Of a stretch of 64,000 nucleotides of DNA, positions 23,976-35,104 are shown piece after piece (positions within the stretch are counted from its first letter, which is position 1; each line of letters starts with the position of its first letter). The stretch spans positions 821,618 to 885,617 of the forward strand of contig NW_005179057.1 of assembly GCF_000350225.1 (NCBI RefSeq), in the 5' to 3' direction. The stretch comes from Chondrus crispus (lineage: Eukaryota; Rhodophyta; Florideophyceae; Gigartinales; Gigartinaceae). The notes under the pieces are model-generated. The model did not search any database. It saw nothing but the letters and a program-made list of their open reading frames with translations, and was not told where the DNA came from. A program made the position numbers and the translations under genes.

Positions 23976-25439
23976 CGCATACGTAAGGGGCCCCACGTAC
24001 ACATCCCAGTCGTCTTGTTGCTCGCCTACGTAGTTGCGCAGCATTGAGGCGATCGTCCGGTTGTATCGCTCGACTTGTCCGTTCGTCTGCGGATGATATG
24101 CCGACGTATATAGGTTCGTAATCCCGAGAACCCCGCACGTGCTGTGGAAGAACTTGGCGTTGAACTGCGGTCCGTTATCCGACAGTAAGGTGCACGGGAC
24201 GCCGTACTTAAATACCCAGGCGTCGCAGAACGCGACTGCGACGGTGTATGCGGTAATCGTACGTAGCGCAACGACCTGCGTGAGCTTAGTGAAGCGGTCG
24301 GTAATTACGAGCAGGAACCGTTTCCTTGCCTTCGTCTTGGGGAGCGGACCCAGAATGTCGATAGCCAGGCTCTCGAGCGGTCGAGTTGCCGGGAACAGCC
24401 TCAAACGGTTGAGGTGTTTCCGCAACTTAACCCGGTTCATCGCGCACGTCCGACACCCCCGCACCGTAGCGGCGACATCTGCGGCGAGATGGGGCCAGTA
24501 GTACTCGCGACGTAGCGCGTAGTACATACGGTTCTGGCCTGGGTGTCCCGCGATGGCCGGGTTGTGGCACATGCGAAGGAGCCTGGCGCGGAGCGTCCGA
24601 GGTACCACCACCTGTACGATATCAGGGTCGAAGGGGTGTCTCCGCTTGAGCACCCCCTGGTGGTCCTCGAAGAACGCGGAGTCCCGGGACTCTGACTGTC
24701 GTGCCAAAACAGTTTGGCAGAAGTCATCCACGCGTTGCTCCTCGGCGATCTCCTCAAACGTAAGAGGGGCCGGTAGGTCGTCCTGCGGAGGAGCGACCGT
24801 GGAGGCCGGCGCCCCGACCTCCGGTTCTTCGGCGCGCTCGAGATCAACGGCGTCAAACTCGGCGTTCTCCTCCCAGAACGGACTGGGTCCTTGGAGAGCG
24901 GGGGCTTCGTCGTCGCCCCTTGGTTCGTCGCGCGTTCGGACGCGCGACCTTCTTCGTGGTCCAGCTTGGCTTGGCGTCGTCGCGAAGACGTGTTCAACCT
25001 TGTGGTCGCAATTTTCGGTACAGACGTGGTCCGCCAGCTCGTTCGACACGTCTCGAACGGTCGTACCCGCGTCGAAGGTGGGAATGTCGTCATCCACTTC
25101 GACGGCCGGGCGGGGGTCGCCGGCGACTCTTGGCGACACGAGGCGTGACAAGTCGTCCGGTACTTGGTGCACGCGCCCGGGGCGGTACCGGATGGTGAAA
25201 TCGTATTCAGCCAGATGTAGCCGCCACCGGGTGAGTCTTCCAGAACTCTCCGTGAGGGACATGAGCCACCTCAGCGCGTCGTGATCATTCCGGACGGTGA
25301 ACTTCGTGCCTACAACGTACGGCCGTAGTGTGCGGACGGCCCACACTACGGCAAAGCACTCACGCTCCGTAGCGCTGTAGTTGCGCTCACTATCGGCCAG
25401 TAAGTACGAACAATACCCGACGGGTCGCCAATCGTTTGG
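23976..25439 (-). pseudogene. RNase H C-terminal half and integrase core of inner gypsy element
   Basis: This follows the polymerase frame after an in-frame TAG at 25440-25442 (LLQEHD-stop-PNDWRPVGY). RNase H continues with ERNYSATERECFAVVWAVRT and FTVRNDHDALRWL. The integrase has a zinc-binding HHCC box (HNPAIAGH ... CRTC) and the DDE residues in LAIDILGPLP, LLSDNGPQF and GQVERYNRT. All catalytic residues are kept. Only the flanking stops break the gene. Confidence 0.92.
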
Positions 25440-25442
25440 CTA

Positions 25443-26645
25443 GTCGTGCTCTTGGAGCAACGTGCAGCCCAACTGGTAGGCGCTCGCATCCGTGTCGATC
25501 TTGTACCGACGGCCGTATTGTGGAAGGACGAGGATCGGCGGAGCGATCATGGACTTTTTTTGGTTCTCGAACGCCTCCCGTTGCGCCTCCGTAGGATTGT
25601 AGAAGTCAGGATCCGAATCCTTACGCGTCATGTCGGTCAGAGGACGGGCTATCTTCGCGAACCCCTTAACGAATCGGCGGTATACGTGGCACGCCCCGAG
25701 GAACGATCGCACTTGCGTCAGCGTCCTCGGGAACGTGAAGGTCTTGAAGGCGTGGGCCGCCGTATCAGCCACACTTAACTTACCTGGGGAAGTGACGTGC
25801 CCCAGGTAGTGTACATTCGGTTGAAAGAAGCTACACTTCTTGAGCTTGAGGGAGATTCCGGCACTCCGCAGCAAGCTCAAGACAATGTCGAGATGATTTG
25901 CGTGTTCTCCGTGCGTACGTGAGAACAAGATGACATCATCCAGGTACACGAGGCATATTTGCCAACGTACGCCAGATAGGATGATGTCGAGTGCGCGTTG
26001 GAAGGTGGCCGGTGCCCCTTTTAGTCCGAACGGCATGCGCAAGTGGCGAAACGTGCCCATGTGCGTAGTAAACGTGGTCTTATCCCGGTCTTCCGGAGCG
26101 ACCGGGATCTGCCAATAACCGGAATTGCAGTCCAACGTGGTGAAGAAGGCTGCGTCTCCAAGCGAGTCGATGCAGTCGTCCATCCGAGGCAGCGGATACG
26201 AATCCGCTGCAGTCTTCGCGTTGAGACGCCGGTAGTTCACGCAGAACCGAAGAGATCCGTCTTTCTTCGGTACGAGCACCACCGGGGACGCCCAATCGGT
26301 GCTCGCGGGTTCGATAACCCCTGCGTTCAACATCTTGTTGACCTCCTTCGCGACCATTTCGCGCATCACGGGCCCCTTACGGTAGGGCATCGAACGTATC
26401 GGCTTCGTACCCGGTTCGAGAGGAATGCGGTGTTCCGTCGCTCGTATAGTTCCGAGCGCACTGCTCCACAGGCTCGAGTGCTTATGGAGCATCTCGAGTA
26501 CGTGGCCACGAAGCTTGTCATCGTCGATGTATGACAAGTCGATTTCTTTTCCCAATCCATCGGTGGATTTCGGGATCCTTTTTCTGCGGGGGTACAGTAC
26601 CCTCCGCCGTCGGTTGGTCTTGAGGTGGCCGTTCGTCCGTGACAA
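25443..26645 (-). pseudogene. Reverse transcriptase of inner gypsy element
   Basis: A 401-codon frame overlaps the protease frame by 128 bases, so a frame change is needed to join gag-pro to pol. Motifs seen are VLVPKKDGSLRFCVNYRRLN, SYPLPRMDDCIDSLGDA, MPFGLKGAPATFQRAL and an intact catalytic box LVYLDDVILFS, followed by the connection and early RNase H (KIDTDASAYQLGCTLLQ). Family knowledge: it copies element RNA into cDNA inside the particle. Whether the overlap is a programmed shift or decay cannot be told from one copy. The outer element also changes frame near this junction. Confidence 0.92.
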
Positions 26646-29208
26646 CCCCTTTCTTCACGACGGTCGTCCGTTCGTCGGAGCTCAGTCGTCCAGCTCCGGC
26701 CTTCCCGACTTGATCGGTCAAGTCGGTCAGGTGTAGCGCCTGCGCGATCCCCTCGGCAACGGTCCCTTCGGGCGTGAGGATCGCGACGGGGTTGCGCTTC
26801 GCGTATCCCACGATGGTGTGCTTCGGAAGCCGCCTTTCCCGTCGCGAAAAGTTCGGGACGATGACGTCGAAGGTCTGATTCGGCAGAACCTCAGCGACGC
26901 CATTCGTCAACCTCACTCCATGTCGGTGTCGGAGTGAGGGCTTTGGTTCCAGAAACACGAGGCCCCTCCCCGCGGTGGTGACGCGCACTCGGGCTTGCGA
27001 CATCGCGGGGATGGTAACCCGGCGGGCGAGTCGGATCGCCTGCGGGGCCTCATCCCGTACATCCAGCCGGCTCGTTTGGCGTCCGTGTCGCCTTGTAGGG
27101 GGAGTCGGCTCCCCCTTTCCGTCGACGATGGCTACGGAGCCACCGTGTCGAAGTTCGAGCTTCTGTCCGTCGATGTCGATGCTACGTACGTGGGCATCGA
27201 TGAACGCCGTGCCGAGAAGAACGGGAACGGCAAGCTGTTCCGCCACCACGAACGGTATTCGGAACGTCGTGTTCCGCAAACGGACTGCAAGGCGGACGAC
27301 CGCCGTAAGTCGAAGCGGGTTACTGTTCGCGGCAGCCAGTCGGGGTAATGGCGCGTCCCGTATTACGAAGCGGGTCCAGTCGGGAGGGAGGTCCGCCTTC
27401 CTCACTAAGTTGTAGCCCGAACACGTATCGACAGCGATCGTGTGGGGCTTGAACGCGTTACCTTCGGTGGCCATGGAGCCAAGGACGTTATATATCTTGG
27501 ACGTCATGAGGCATACAATGCCGTCGACCATCTTGGGCGCAACCCGTTCGGCGAGATCGTTCCGCCGAGGTCGTCGCCTTCGGTTCTGGCCCCTCCTGCG
27601 TTTCCTTCTACCTGAGTCGTGGGGCTTCCGCGTCTCCGTGATGCCCCCTCTGGTGCTTGAGTCCGTAGGTGGCGTACATTTCGTCGGCTCCCTTGGCCTC
27701 ACAGGAGTCTGGAGGTCGACCTGTTCTTTTCGGTCGTCGGTACTCCCGTCCTTTTCATTACCCATCACCGGTACTACGGGCGTCCCGGTGCTGTCCTCTC
27801 CTAACGTCGGGCTTACGGAGGCCTCGACGATCGCTCCCGCCTGTATCGGCATTGCAGGGGCTACGGTGCTCGCTTCCGGTGGCGAGGGGTGTATTATCGG
27901 ACAATACCCCCCGTGACCTAGGCGAGCACGTGGGGACCGGTCGAGTTCGTGGGGACAAGACGGCTCACGCGACCGCGTGGACGTAACCGTCTTTACCTTT
28001 TTTTTCGAACTACCGGTGCTATCGGAGCTACCTTCCTGGCTATCGGCGGCCAGGTCTTCTTCTGCTCCTCGGTCCCGTGGGTCGGGACGTCTCACCCACT
28101 GCGGCACCACGTTATCGGCGAAGTATTCGGGTACTTCTAGACCTTGACCTGCGACGTCCGGGCGTCGCAGGATATGGGGGACAGGGAGAACCGGTTCTCC
28201 TTCGTGACCCTCCTCGGGTAGGGGATGCCGACCCTCTACCCAATCTTGCAAGTACATGATCGCATTCTGTACCTGTTGAGGTAACCGAGAACGGTCCCGG
28301 TCACCTCCCCTTCCTTGACGGGGATACCTTGTGTCCGCCTGGCGGTAATCGGGTCGATCACGACGATCGAGTTCGTTACGGCGATACCCACCTCCACGTG
28401 GGGCGAAGCGTGCGCCCCCACCCGAAAGATTCGGGTAACCTTGACGCGGGGGACGGCCCTCGCCGACCGACTGCCGGAGGAGGTTACGTGCACCGGGGCG
28501 CGTCTCCATCTGGTATCGGTAGTTCCTGTACGCCGTGAACATACGTTGTTCCGGCGACAGGAACGGGCAGGCGTACATGACGTGCCCATACGTACGGCAC
28601 AGCCAGCACACGTACGCGCTGCAATCCGTTGAGGCGAAGGTCGCCGCGTTGTGCGCCTCATCGGTGAGGAGGGGTACGCGAGGGGCTTCGGCTCCTGCAT
28701 CTGGATTCGAGATGTCGAGCTCTGCGACCCGGGGGTCCGTACCCCTTGCCACTCTTGGAGTGTGCGCGAAGGCGGTCGCGTAACTGGATGTCATTCCGGT
28801 CGACATCGGCGTGGGAGGTCGTCCTCCCACGGGCCCCGTTCCTTGCGTAATGAGGATAGGGTCAGCCTGCCCTTCATCCTCCCCGACATGGAGGGTAGAA
28901 GCGGGCGAACTTGTTGCGGCGGACTTCGTAGTCCTGCCAGCCTTCCCTGCCGGTTTCGGGTCCGGCAGAGGTAACCCGCGCCGAGCGCGGTACGCAGTCC
29001 CTTCCGCCGTAGCGATGCGGCGGATAGTCGGTAGATCGGTCTTCTGGCTGCTTGGCAGCCGCTGAACGGTCTCGGAAACTGCGGCACGGGTCGCAGGTGC
29101 GAGTCCCCGCACGAAGTAGTGCGCGAGGGACTGTTCGGAGAACACTGCCGTGCACCGGAACGCGGCAGTTTCTAACCGGTCCGCAAAGGTGCTCTCCGTT
29201 TCGTGGGG
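26518..29208 (-). pseudogene. gag C-terminus, zinc knuckle and protease of inner gypsy element
   Basis: This is the same frame as the gag N-terminal part, after the TAA at 29209-29211. It opens with the end of the capsid (AVFSEQSLAHYFVRGLAPAT, aligned with the outer element's TVFSDRRLKSLFVEGLLPAT), so the stop falls inside the capsid domain. A zinc knuckle CWLCRTYGHVMYAC (C-X2-C-X4-H-X4-C) is followed by an Arg/Gly-rich stretch and a long Pro/Ser/Thr linker with RRKRRRGQNRRRRPRR. The protease loop reads IAVDTCSGYNL where the outer element has LDSGAGPNL, so the glycine of the D-S/T-G signature is Cys. FVVAEQLAVPVLLGTAFID follows. Confidence 0.85.
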
Positions 29209-30501
29209 TTACTGTCTCGCCGTAGCGACAGTGTCGTACGCTTCACCTAACAAGTCGTCCGTCAGGTAGCGTTTCAAGAGTTGATTTACGAGCCCCGGCC
29301 AGCTCACGTCGTCGTGGAGCTGGCCGGCGCGGAGGCCACGCATCGTATAACTCGTATACAGGCGCTCTGCGTCGCGCGCTAAGAATTGCGCGAGAACTCG
29401 TACCGCAACACCTTCCGTCAGGTGTTGCGAGTTGAAGGTTATCCGGATATTCTTCAAGAACGGCAGCAGCTGGATCGGGTCCGTACCGTCGAAGCTACGC
29501 ATCATGGGCCGGATCCCACGACAGCGTTGTACGTATTTTGCGATCCGTCCCGCATCACCCGAGGTAACGATCCTCGAGGTGTTATCCAAGCGGTACATAC
29601 GATAGTCAGCGACGGCGCTGAACTCTTGGATCATCGTATGTACCGGCTCGAGTCCGGGTTCAGCGGGACCCAGCGTGCCGAACGGGGTAACGGGTAACGT
29701 ACGGACGTCTATCGGACCGGGTCGCGCGGTGTGGTCCACCGGCGGGTAGCTGCCCCAGCGGGGATCGACGGAGAACATGGGTTCTCCGGATCCGCGAGCG
29801 GCTACTCCACGATCCGGGTCGTTACGACACGGCACCCGTCCCGTCTGCCACATGTTTCCGGGGACATGTAGCAGAGCTTGGGACTCGGACGCGACGTTGG
29901 CGTCCATCGGAGGTCGTCTTTCTCCTGCGTCCCGACTGGGGTCGGCCACAGTTGGGCACCATCCTTGCGGGGCGGAAGCGTCCGGAGGTACAGCACCACT
30001 GGGCCCTCTCGTGGGGGCACCGGGCAGCCTTGCGGCCATGGTACGTTCCAGGTCACGGGCACGCTGCTGCGTGGACTCCAGCTCAGCGGTGAAATGCGCG
30101 AAGGCACCAAGTTGCTCCGCCGAGGGGGGTTGACAAGCGTCAAGACGTCTCGACGAGGTTGGCCTCGCGGGACGACCTTTCCCATACGTAGCGGGGTTCT
30201 CTGGACGCGAGTCTTCGACGAGCACCAGTCGCGATTGCAACTGGTCGACCAGTGCTCGGAGATTCTCCAGCGACTGGGTGACGCGGTCGAGCCTCCCCTC
30301 GCGGATGGATCGGAGCTCGTCCATGCAGCGCGAATAGACGGCGTCCGTAACGTCGATGCGGAGGGAAGTACGGACTTCCTCGATGTAGTCTGCGATGCGG
30401 TCGAACATCGCCGCCGCTTGTCCTTCGGGGTACTCGGGCAACGGTTCGCGGTCTCGGAGACCAGCGTCGCAGTCGCCGTACGGCGGTGATGGGGCGTGCA
30501 T
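29209..30501 (-). pseudogene. gag N-terminal part of inner gypsy element
   Basis: I place the start at the Met in AAAMHAPSPPYGD (30501) because the longer open stretch runs back into the LTR. A predicted coiled-coil region (RIADYIEEVRTSLRIDV ... VTQSLENLRALVDQLQSRL) and Pro-rich linker precede the capsid (SAVADYRMYRLDNTSRIVTS, FDGTDPIQLLPFLKNIRITF), which aligns with the outer element's capsid. The TAA at 29209-29211 cuts the capsid short, so this is a nonsense change. Confidence 0.85.
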
Positions 30502-30637
30502 AGCGGCCGCCCTCGGATCCGCCGGTTCGAAGCGGATCGAGGGGGCGTATTCTTGACTCCTCTCGACGCGTACGGACGCGGAGGAAAAAGAAAGTCTTCT
30601 CGGAAAGATCTCGGGGTCTTCTAGGTCGGGAGACCAC

Positions 30638-31257
30638 TGTAGCATAAACACCCCTAAACGGATAGGGATGTATGCTTAGTCCTGGAAGACCCGTACGTAC
30701 GAGAAGACGGGGGAAGTCGGACCAGATAGCGAAACCGGAGCACGGGCCCGGGTAGCGTGGTAGAGCGGGATCGGGGGGGAGGACGCGCACACGCGCGGGC
30801 CGATCTACGCCTCGACGCCCCGGAGCAGCGCTGGGTTACGTTCCAGCGCTGACGGGCGGAGGTGGATCTAGGCTCGCTCACGTGCTCGCGCGTCCTCTAC
30901 CCGCGCTCGGTCTCGCCTTAAGGTAGCTAACCGAAGCTTCCTTAGGATAAGCTGGGAGTCATACCTAGGCGGTAGGTCGTGGACAAGTCCGTCCTTGTCC
31001 CCTTCACCGCCGCCGGTCCGCTCCGTCATTTAATGTACAATTAGTCTATCGTAACTTAGTACAGTACGTACTGTACTATGGGGCACTACTGTAGTCGGCA
31101 CTGTCAGCCGACGTGGCTGACTGTATACGTGTCATACACGTATAGTACACGTGGGGGCGCGTGCCCCCGTACACGTGTGGTACCGGCTGTCTGTAAGGTT
31201 CGTGCCTTACAGAGCCGGATCCAATTTCTAATCTAATTCTTTTGTAGTTATACTACA
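30638..31257 (-). repeat. 5' LTR of inner gypsy element
   Basis: 620 bp, paired with 18191-18810. Just inside it on the minus strand the sequence TGGTCTCCCGACC begins two bases from the LTR and may be the primer binding site; the tRNA was not identified. Confidence 0.96.
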
Positions 31258-31872
31258 CTCCGGGTGAGGGTCCATTCTATCAATCCCGGGTACGGCGCCG
31301 ATCTGATCAGCGATATTAAAGCTTGAGTCCGGAACGGTTTCACGGCGCGGCGCCGGCGGCGGTACCGCGCCTCCCGTTTCGGTAAATGTCGTGGCCAGAC
31401 GGATGGCCACGGCGGGGCTAATAGCTCTCTTTAGAGCCAATGCGGTCGGACATTCGTCCTCCTCCGCGGCGAGCGCTGCCACCACCTCGTCGCGTACGAG
31501 GGGGGCGATCTTCTCGTCCAGCAGGGCGCGGAGCGCGGTGTGCGCATGCTCCGCCACCAGTCTTGGTGCCGTTCGGTCGAGGCAAACCTGGACGGCCTGA
31601 GGTAGTTCCTCAGCGAGGAAATCCTCCATCCAGGCTTGTAGTCGCGGGAGTAACACGCCGTACAGTACTTGTACGCGGTTCCCCCCACCGGCCGGTAGCC
31701 CGGCGGTGGTGTCCGAAACGGAAGGGGTCTTCTGGCCCCTGGTAGACGGCGGGCGAACCAGGGCTTCCAGATTGTCGATCCGGGGGCGTTGTGCGCCCCA
31801 CTGCAGGTACTTGCTCGCCCGGAGGCGGTATCTTCTCCGGCGGAATCCGCACGGTTCATCGTCGATGATCAC
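31258..31872 (-). pseudogene. gag N-terminal part of outer gypsy element (5' fragment of interrupted gene)
   Basis: This opens with an ATG at 31870-31872 (MIIDDEPCGFRRRRYRL), about 115 bp inside the 5' LTR. It contains an amphipathic region (LPRLQAWMEDFLAEELPQAV, LVRDEVVAALAAEEDE). It stops making sense at the CTCCG duplication. When the inner element is removed it reads on as HPEGRAIYLPTVNGA into the part at 18185-16550. The reading frame is kept exactly across the junction, which shows that the insertion hit an open gag gene. Confidence 0.85.
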
Positions 31873-31965
31873 TGGCGATCGACGCGGTGATTTTCAACCT
31901 CTTTCAATCCGATTGGTAATTGCTCGCGCTGGTGAGCCAGTGCGGGCTCAACCTCTGTAGTTATA

Positions 31966-31983
31966 CCCTCTACAAGAGTACCA
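31966..31983 (-). other. Probable primer binding site of outer gypsy element
   Basis: Three bases inside the 5' LTR on the minus strand lies TGGTACTCTTGTAGAGG, which starts with the TGG expected for pairing to a tRNA CCA end. The tRNA species was not identified. Confidence 0.45.
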
Positions 31984-31986
31984 AAA

Positions 31987-32626
31987 TGTGGTATAACTAC
32001 CTTCGTCCCGACCACTCGGAAACGAGGGGGGTTAGAGGTAAGGGAGCGCGCGCCGCTGGGTAACCCACGCGCGAACGCAGACCGTACGGATGGACTCGAA
32101 AAGAGGGAAGGCTCACGTGGCCGGTGACGCGCAGCCAGTCGGTAGTGTTAGATCCGGACGGCCGGTCACGGGTTAGAAGCCTGAGACTAAAAGGGAAACC
32201 GGAACGGGATAGCAATTAGCCGTAAAGGGAGGGGAGGCGAGTCTGCCTCCCGTTTACTGGAACGGGGCAGGTGCCCCCGGTCTTAACCCCTAAGTGGGAC
32301 GCCAGGACACCTGTCCTGCTACAGTAGCTGTTACTTACTGTATACCAGCTACTGTGCTAAACTGGCTAATTTGTGCCATTAACTACTATTTACTAGTTAG
32401 CCACCGTACGGATTATACACGTGTGCCCGTGGCCACGGTCCCGGCTAACGGTTGTGCCACGTGTTACCCGTAGCCACGCCCGCTGTTACCGGCTGTCCCA
32501 CGTCGGACCCTTAGGGTACTACTGTACACGGCGACGGGCGCCTGTACGCCTGCTCGCTGCAGTAGCACCCGCCCTCCCGCGCGGTTATCATCTCGCCGGG
32601 GGGTTGTGGTGCGGAATTGTACTACA
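31987..32626 (-). repeat. 5' LTR of outer gypsy element
   Basis: 640 bp, begins TGTGGTATAAC and ends TACTACA on the plus strand. It pairs with 2019-2657 and is followed by ACGGT, one mismatch from the ACCGT before the other LTR. Confidence 0.95.
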
Positions 32627-32957
32627 ACGGTTTATGGGTTCCCAGGCCAGTTGCACTAAGGGTTTCGTTAATGAACGATATTGTCTCTTTTGCATTGTAA
32701 CCGCGATCAGCGGCAAAAATGGCATCAGCCATGGGGGCTATGGCTCCCCTAGTTGGAGCCCCTCCCACGAACCTCAGCAGCCTTTCCCAAACGTCAACAA
32801 TTTTCTCTCGAGGCCTCGAGTAATGGCATGCCAGAATTAATGGATTGAGCGCAGAGCACAGTGCATTGCTCACGGGACCCAGTGCTTTAGAATGGTTGGT
32901 GAGTTGCTGTAAATTAGTGTACTGTGTGACAGCTCTAGAGCAAAGCCGAAGGTGATC
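32627..32957 (-). pseudogene. DDE transposase catalytic core fragment
   Basis: The frame runs SLDDHLRLCSRAV, LGPVSNALCSALNPLIL, CHYSRPREKIVDVWERLL, then APMADAIFAADRGYNAKET and TGLGTHKP, and continues in frame at 2018 (YLDFPYVFGDGPVAKRHKG). Taking the Asp of LDDHLRL, the Asp of DRGY (32706-32708) and the Glu of VSEKG (1943-1945) as the triad gives spacing D-82-D-49-E. The DRGY box recalls IS4-related transposases. These assignments are by eye. The solo LTR sits right at the first catalytic Asp. Confidence 0.6.
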
Positions 32958-32962
32958 ATCAT

Positions 32963-33626
32963 TGTAGTATAACCCGCCCTGGGGCTTTATTTTAGATTAG
33001 ATCAACTCAGAATCGGATCGGTTACTGTAGGGCTCGATGCTCTACAGTACCACCACGTGTACCCCTAAGTACAGGGGGCGCACGTGTACACATGTACGCG
33101 CGAGACCGAAGAGCGCGCACACACGTGTACTGTCAGCCCCGATGGCTGACAGTATTACAGTGTCGACCGACCGCCACAGTACGTCGCTACAGTACATCGG
33201 TACTGTACTATTATGATAGGTTATTATGTACCTTAAATATGGCGCGGACCGGCGGCGGTGGAGGAGGAGAAGCACGGACTTGTCACCCACCGACAATCAA
33301 GGTCCGTCTTCCAGCTTACTTAACACGCGCGATCCGTCTTTGCTAGCGTCAAACGGGACAAAGCGGGTAGGGGACACACGCGTACGCGAGCGAGCCTAGA
33401 TCCGCCTCCGCCCGTCAGCGCTGGTACGTTACCCAGCGCTGCTCCGGGGCGTCGAGGCGTGGATCGGCCCGCGCGTACGCTCGTCCCCGACCGTCCCGCT
33501 CTACCACGCTACCAGAGCCCGCTTCCCTGTCTCGTTGGCTGTGTGTTCTCCCTGTCTTCTCCCCCGAAGGGTCTACGTCGAGCTAAAGCATACAACCCTC
33601 TACGTCAGGGGGGTCTTTATGCTACA
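32963..33626 (+). mobile_element. Solo LTR of the inner-gypsy family, inside the transposase gene
   Basis: 664 bp, starting TGTAGTATAAC and ending TTTATGCTACA, the same ends as the inner gypsy LTR read on its coding strand, with ATCAT duplicated at 32958-32962 and 33627-33631. It shares the hairpin-rich U3, for example CTGTCAGCC ... GGCTGACAG near 33130-33152. No internal sequence remains, so it arose by LTR-LTR recombination. Confidence 0.93.
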
Positions 33627-33631
33627 ATCAT

Positions 33632-34912
33632 CCAGCGAGAAAAGCGTTGCACCAGGTATATATAAAAGGCGTCGGTTCACCGCAGCACACTTTTGTTCCA
33701 TTTCTGTGATAAGCGCGTGGCCCCGTGGTGGCTTGTTAACCCATCCCATCGTAGTGTACTCGACCCGTGCTCTTTTCTGTTTTGTGCAGCTCAAAGCTGA
33801 CCAAACGTCCTTGTGGCGGTCAGCAGCAACACCCATCTGAAAAAACTGCTGTTTTTGCGAGACGATACCGTGGTGACTGACTCACCGTATGAAGAGCACT
33901 GTACGTGCTGCGCATTAATAGCCATAAACTCTGAGAGTTCAACGGCGGTTCTATTACGAGACACCGGCACCCGATTTATTGCTTCCCGGACCTTTTCGAG
34001 CACACTATTCGGCAACGGAGCTTTGAATAGTTCCAGTCGACTCGGAACGAATGCATCGATATTCCCCAAATGAAGATTCTGACCATCATAATCTGCACCT
34101 CGCACTTCTTCGCAAATATTGCTGAGAACTGCATTGGCCTCCTTCAGAAAGAGTGGGGCGAGCTTCTCATCGACATTATCCACAGCTATTTCAACTTTCG
34201 CAAAAGCAGAAAAATACTCCCAGCCAGGAAGTGCTGCCCGCCTTTGTGCCCTCGACCTAGCGTCTTCGGTGTCACCAAAGACGTGTTGATTGGACGGAAT
34301 GGAAACGGAATCATCATTATCTATGGTACATCCATGAGCCCGTAAAGGTTCTGCATCTTCCCCCATAAATATGCCGGACAAATAGTCTTCGATAACATTT
34401 TGAGCTGCATTCACAGCCGAACTATCTCTCTGAACTGCTGAGGAGGTAGAATTTTGGATAGCAGCCAATTCTTCTTCGTGATTCTGGCATCAGACGAAAT
34501 GCTTTCACCATCAGAACATGACACTTCTTGCATATCGGCAAGTTATTGTGAGAAAGAACGATCTCCCTCTTTGATTGACGGGCTTCGTGGAGCCTCATTC
34601 GCGTTTTGTAGCGGCTGGAGGGCGGGTGGAGTTTCAGGCACTTCAATATGAACAGAATCTAGAGTACTAAAATGGCCAGTTTTGTTCCTGACCACCCATT
34701 GGGGGTTCTATATGACAGCTATTGCCAATGAAATTATTTCCATTTTCAAATTTCGATCGTTCCGCCTGATGAGACATTGCCCCGCAGACAGCATTAGCAA
34801 CGTGTTCGTCTTCAGAAGAGGAGTGGTTGAAACCATGGTCACTTCCGAGAACAGGGTCAGCAGGGACTACAGCTTTCGATTGCTGATTAGTGCTGTAGGC
34901 GTTGTTTGACAT
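33632..34912 (-). pseudogene. N-terminal region of DDE transposase-nuclease gene (frameshifted)
   Basis: A likely start is the Met at 34912 (MSNNAYSTNQQS). An acidic, Ser-rich leader (NHSSSEDEHVANAV) runs to about 34670, changes frame (LDSVHIEVPETPPALQPL), meets a TAA near 34545, and changes frame again near 34470. It then reads GWEYFSAFAKVEIAVDNVDE, PSRLELFKAPLPNSVLEKV and AINAQHVQCSSYGESV. A last shift near 33850 gives KDVWSALSCTKQKRARVEYT and INRRLLYIPGATLF-type sequence (here VNRRLLYIPGATLFSLDD) leading into the catalytic core. Four frame breaks show long decay. Confidence 0.55.
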
Positions 34913-35104
34913 ATTGTTACTGGGGGAAACGTGATGGGGACGACAGAATAGGATGGAGACGACAGAATAGGATGGAGACAACGGAAGTTTGTAAATGGAT
35001 GGACCGGGTGATTGTAGAGCGACAAAAGGTAGAAGGATTCTCGGGGGAGCGGCAGAACTTTGAGAGCTGGAAGGGGTGAGAAAGTGAGGTCACCTAGGTC
35101 TGAG

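Larger units (their letters stand above)
18191..31257 (-). mobile_element. Inner Ty3/gypsy chromovirus, 13.07 kb, nested in outer gypsy gag
   Basis: 620-bp LTRs at both ends differ at about 9 positions. Perfect 5-bp duplications CTCCG lie at 18186-18190 and 31258-31262. The gag-pol order on the minus strand is the same as in the outer element, ending in a chromodomain, followed by a 4.4-kb 3' region with an opposite-strand ORF. Three in-frame stops (29209-29211, 25440-25442, 23973-23975), one frame change and a Gly-to-Cys change in the protease loop inactivate it. The lower LTR divergence than the outer element agrees with the nesting order. Confidence 0.95.
2019..32626 (-). mobile_element. 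Outer Ty3/gypsy chromovirus (decayed, contains two nested elements)
   Basis: The element is bounded by LTRs at 31987-32626 (5') and 2019-2657 (3'), both starting TGT and ending ACA in either orientation and differing at roughly 26 of 640 positions by eye. Flanks are ACCGT and ACGGT, a near-match target duplication. The order on the minus strand is gag, zinc knuckle, protease, reverse transcriptase, RNase H, integrase, chromodomain, then a 3.85-kb 3' region carrying an opposite-strand ORF. Without its two passengers (7154-12785 and 18191-31257) it would be about 11.9 kb. It is inactive: the polymerase motif is YLGD instead of YLDD, and there are nonsense and frameshift changes in gag, protease, RNase H and the integrase tail. 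Confidence 0.9.

Noticed and set aside
29209..29211. Programmed stop-codon readthrough between gag and pol in the inner gypsy element (as in some gammaretroviruses)
   Set aside because: Alignment with the outer element puts the stop in the middle of the capsid domain, not at the gag-pol border, so it is a simple nonsense change.
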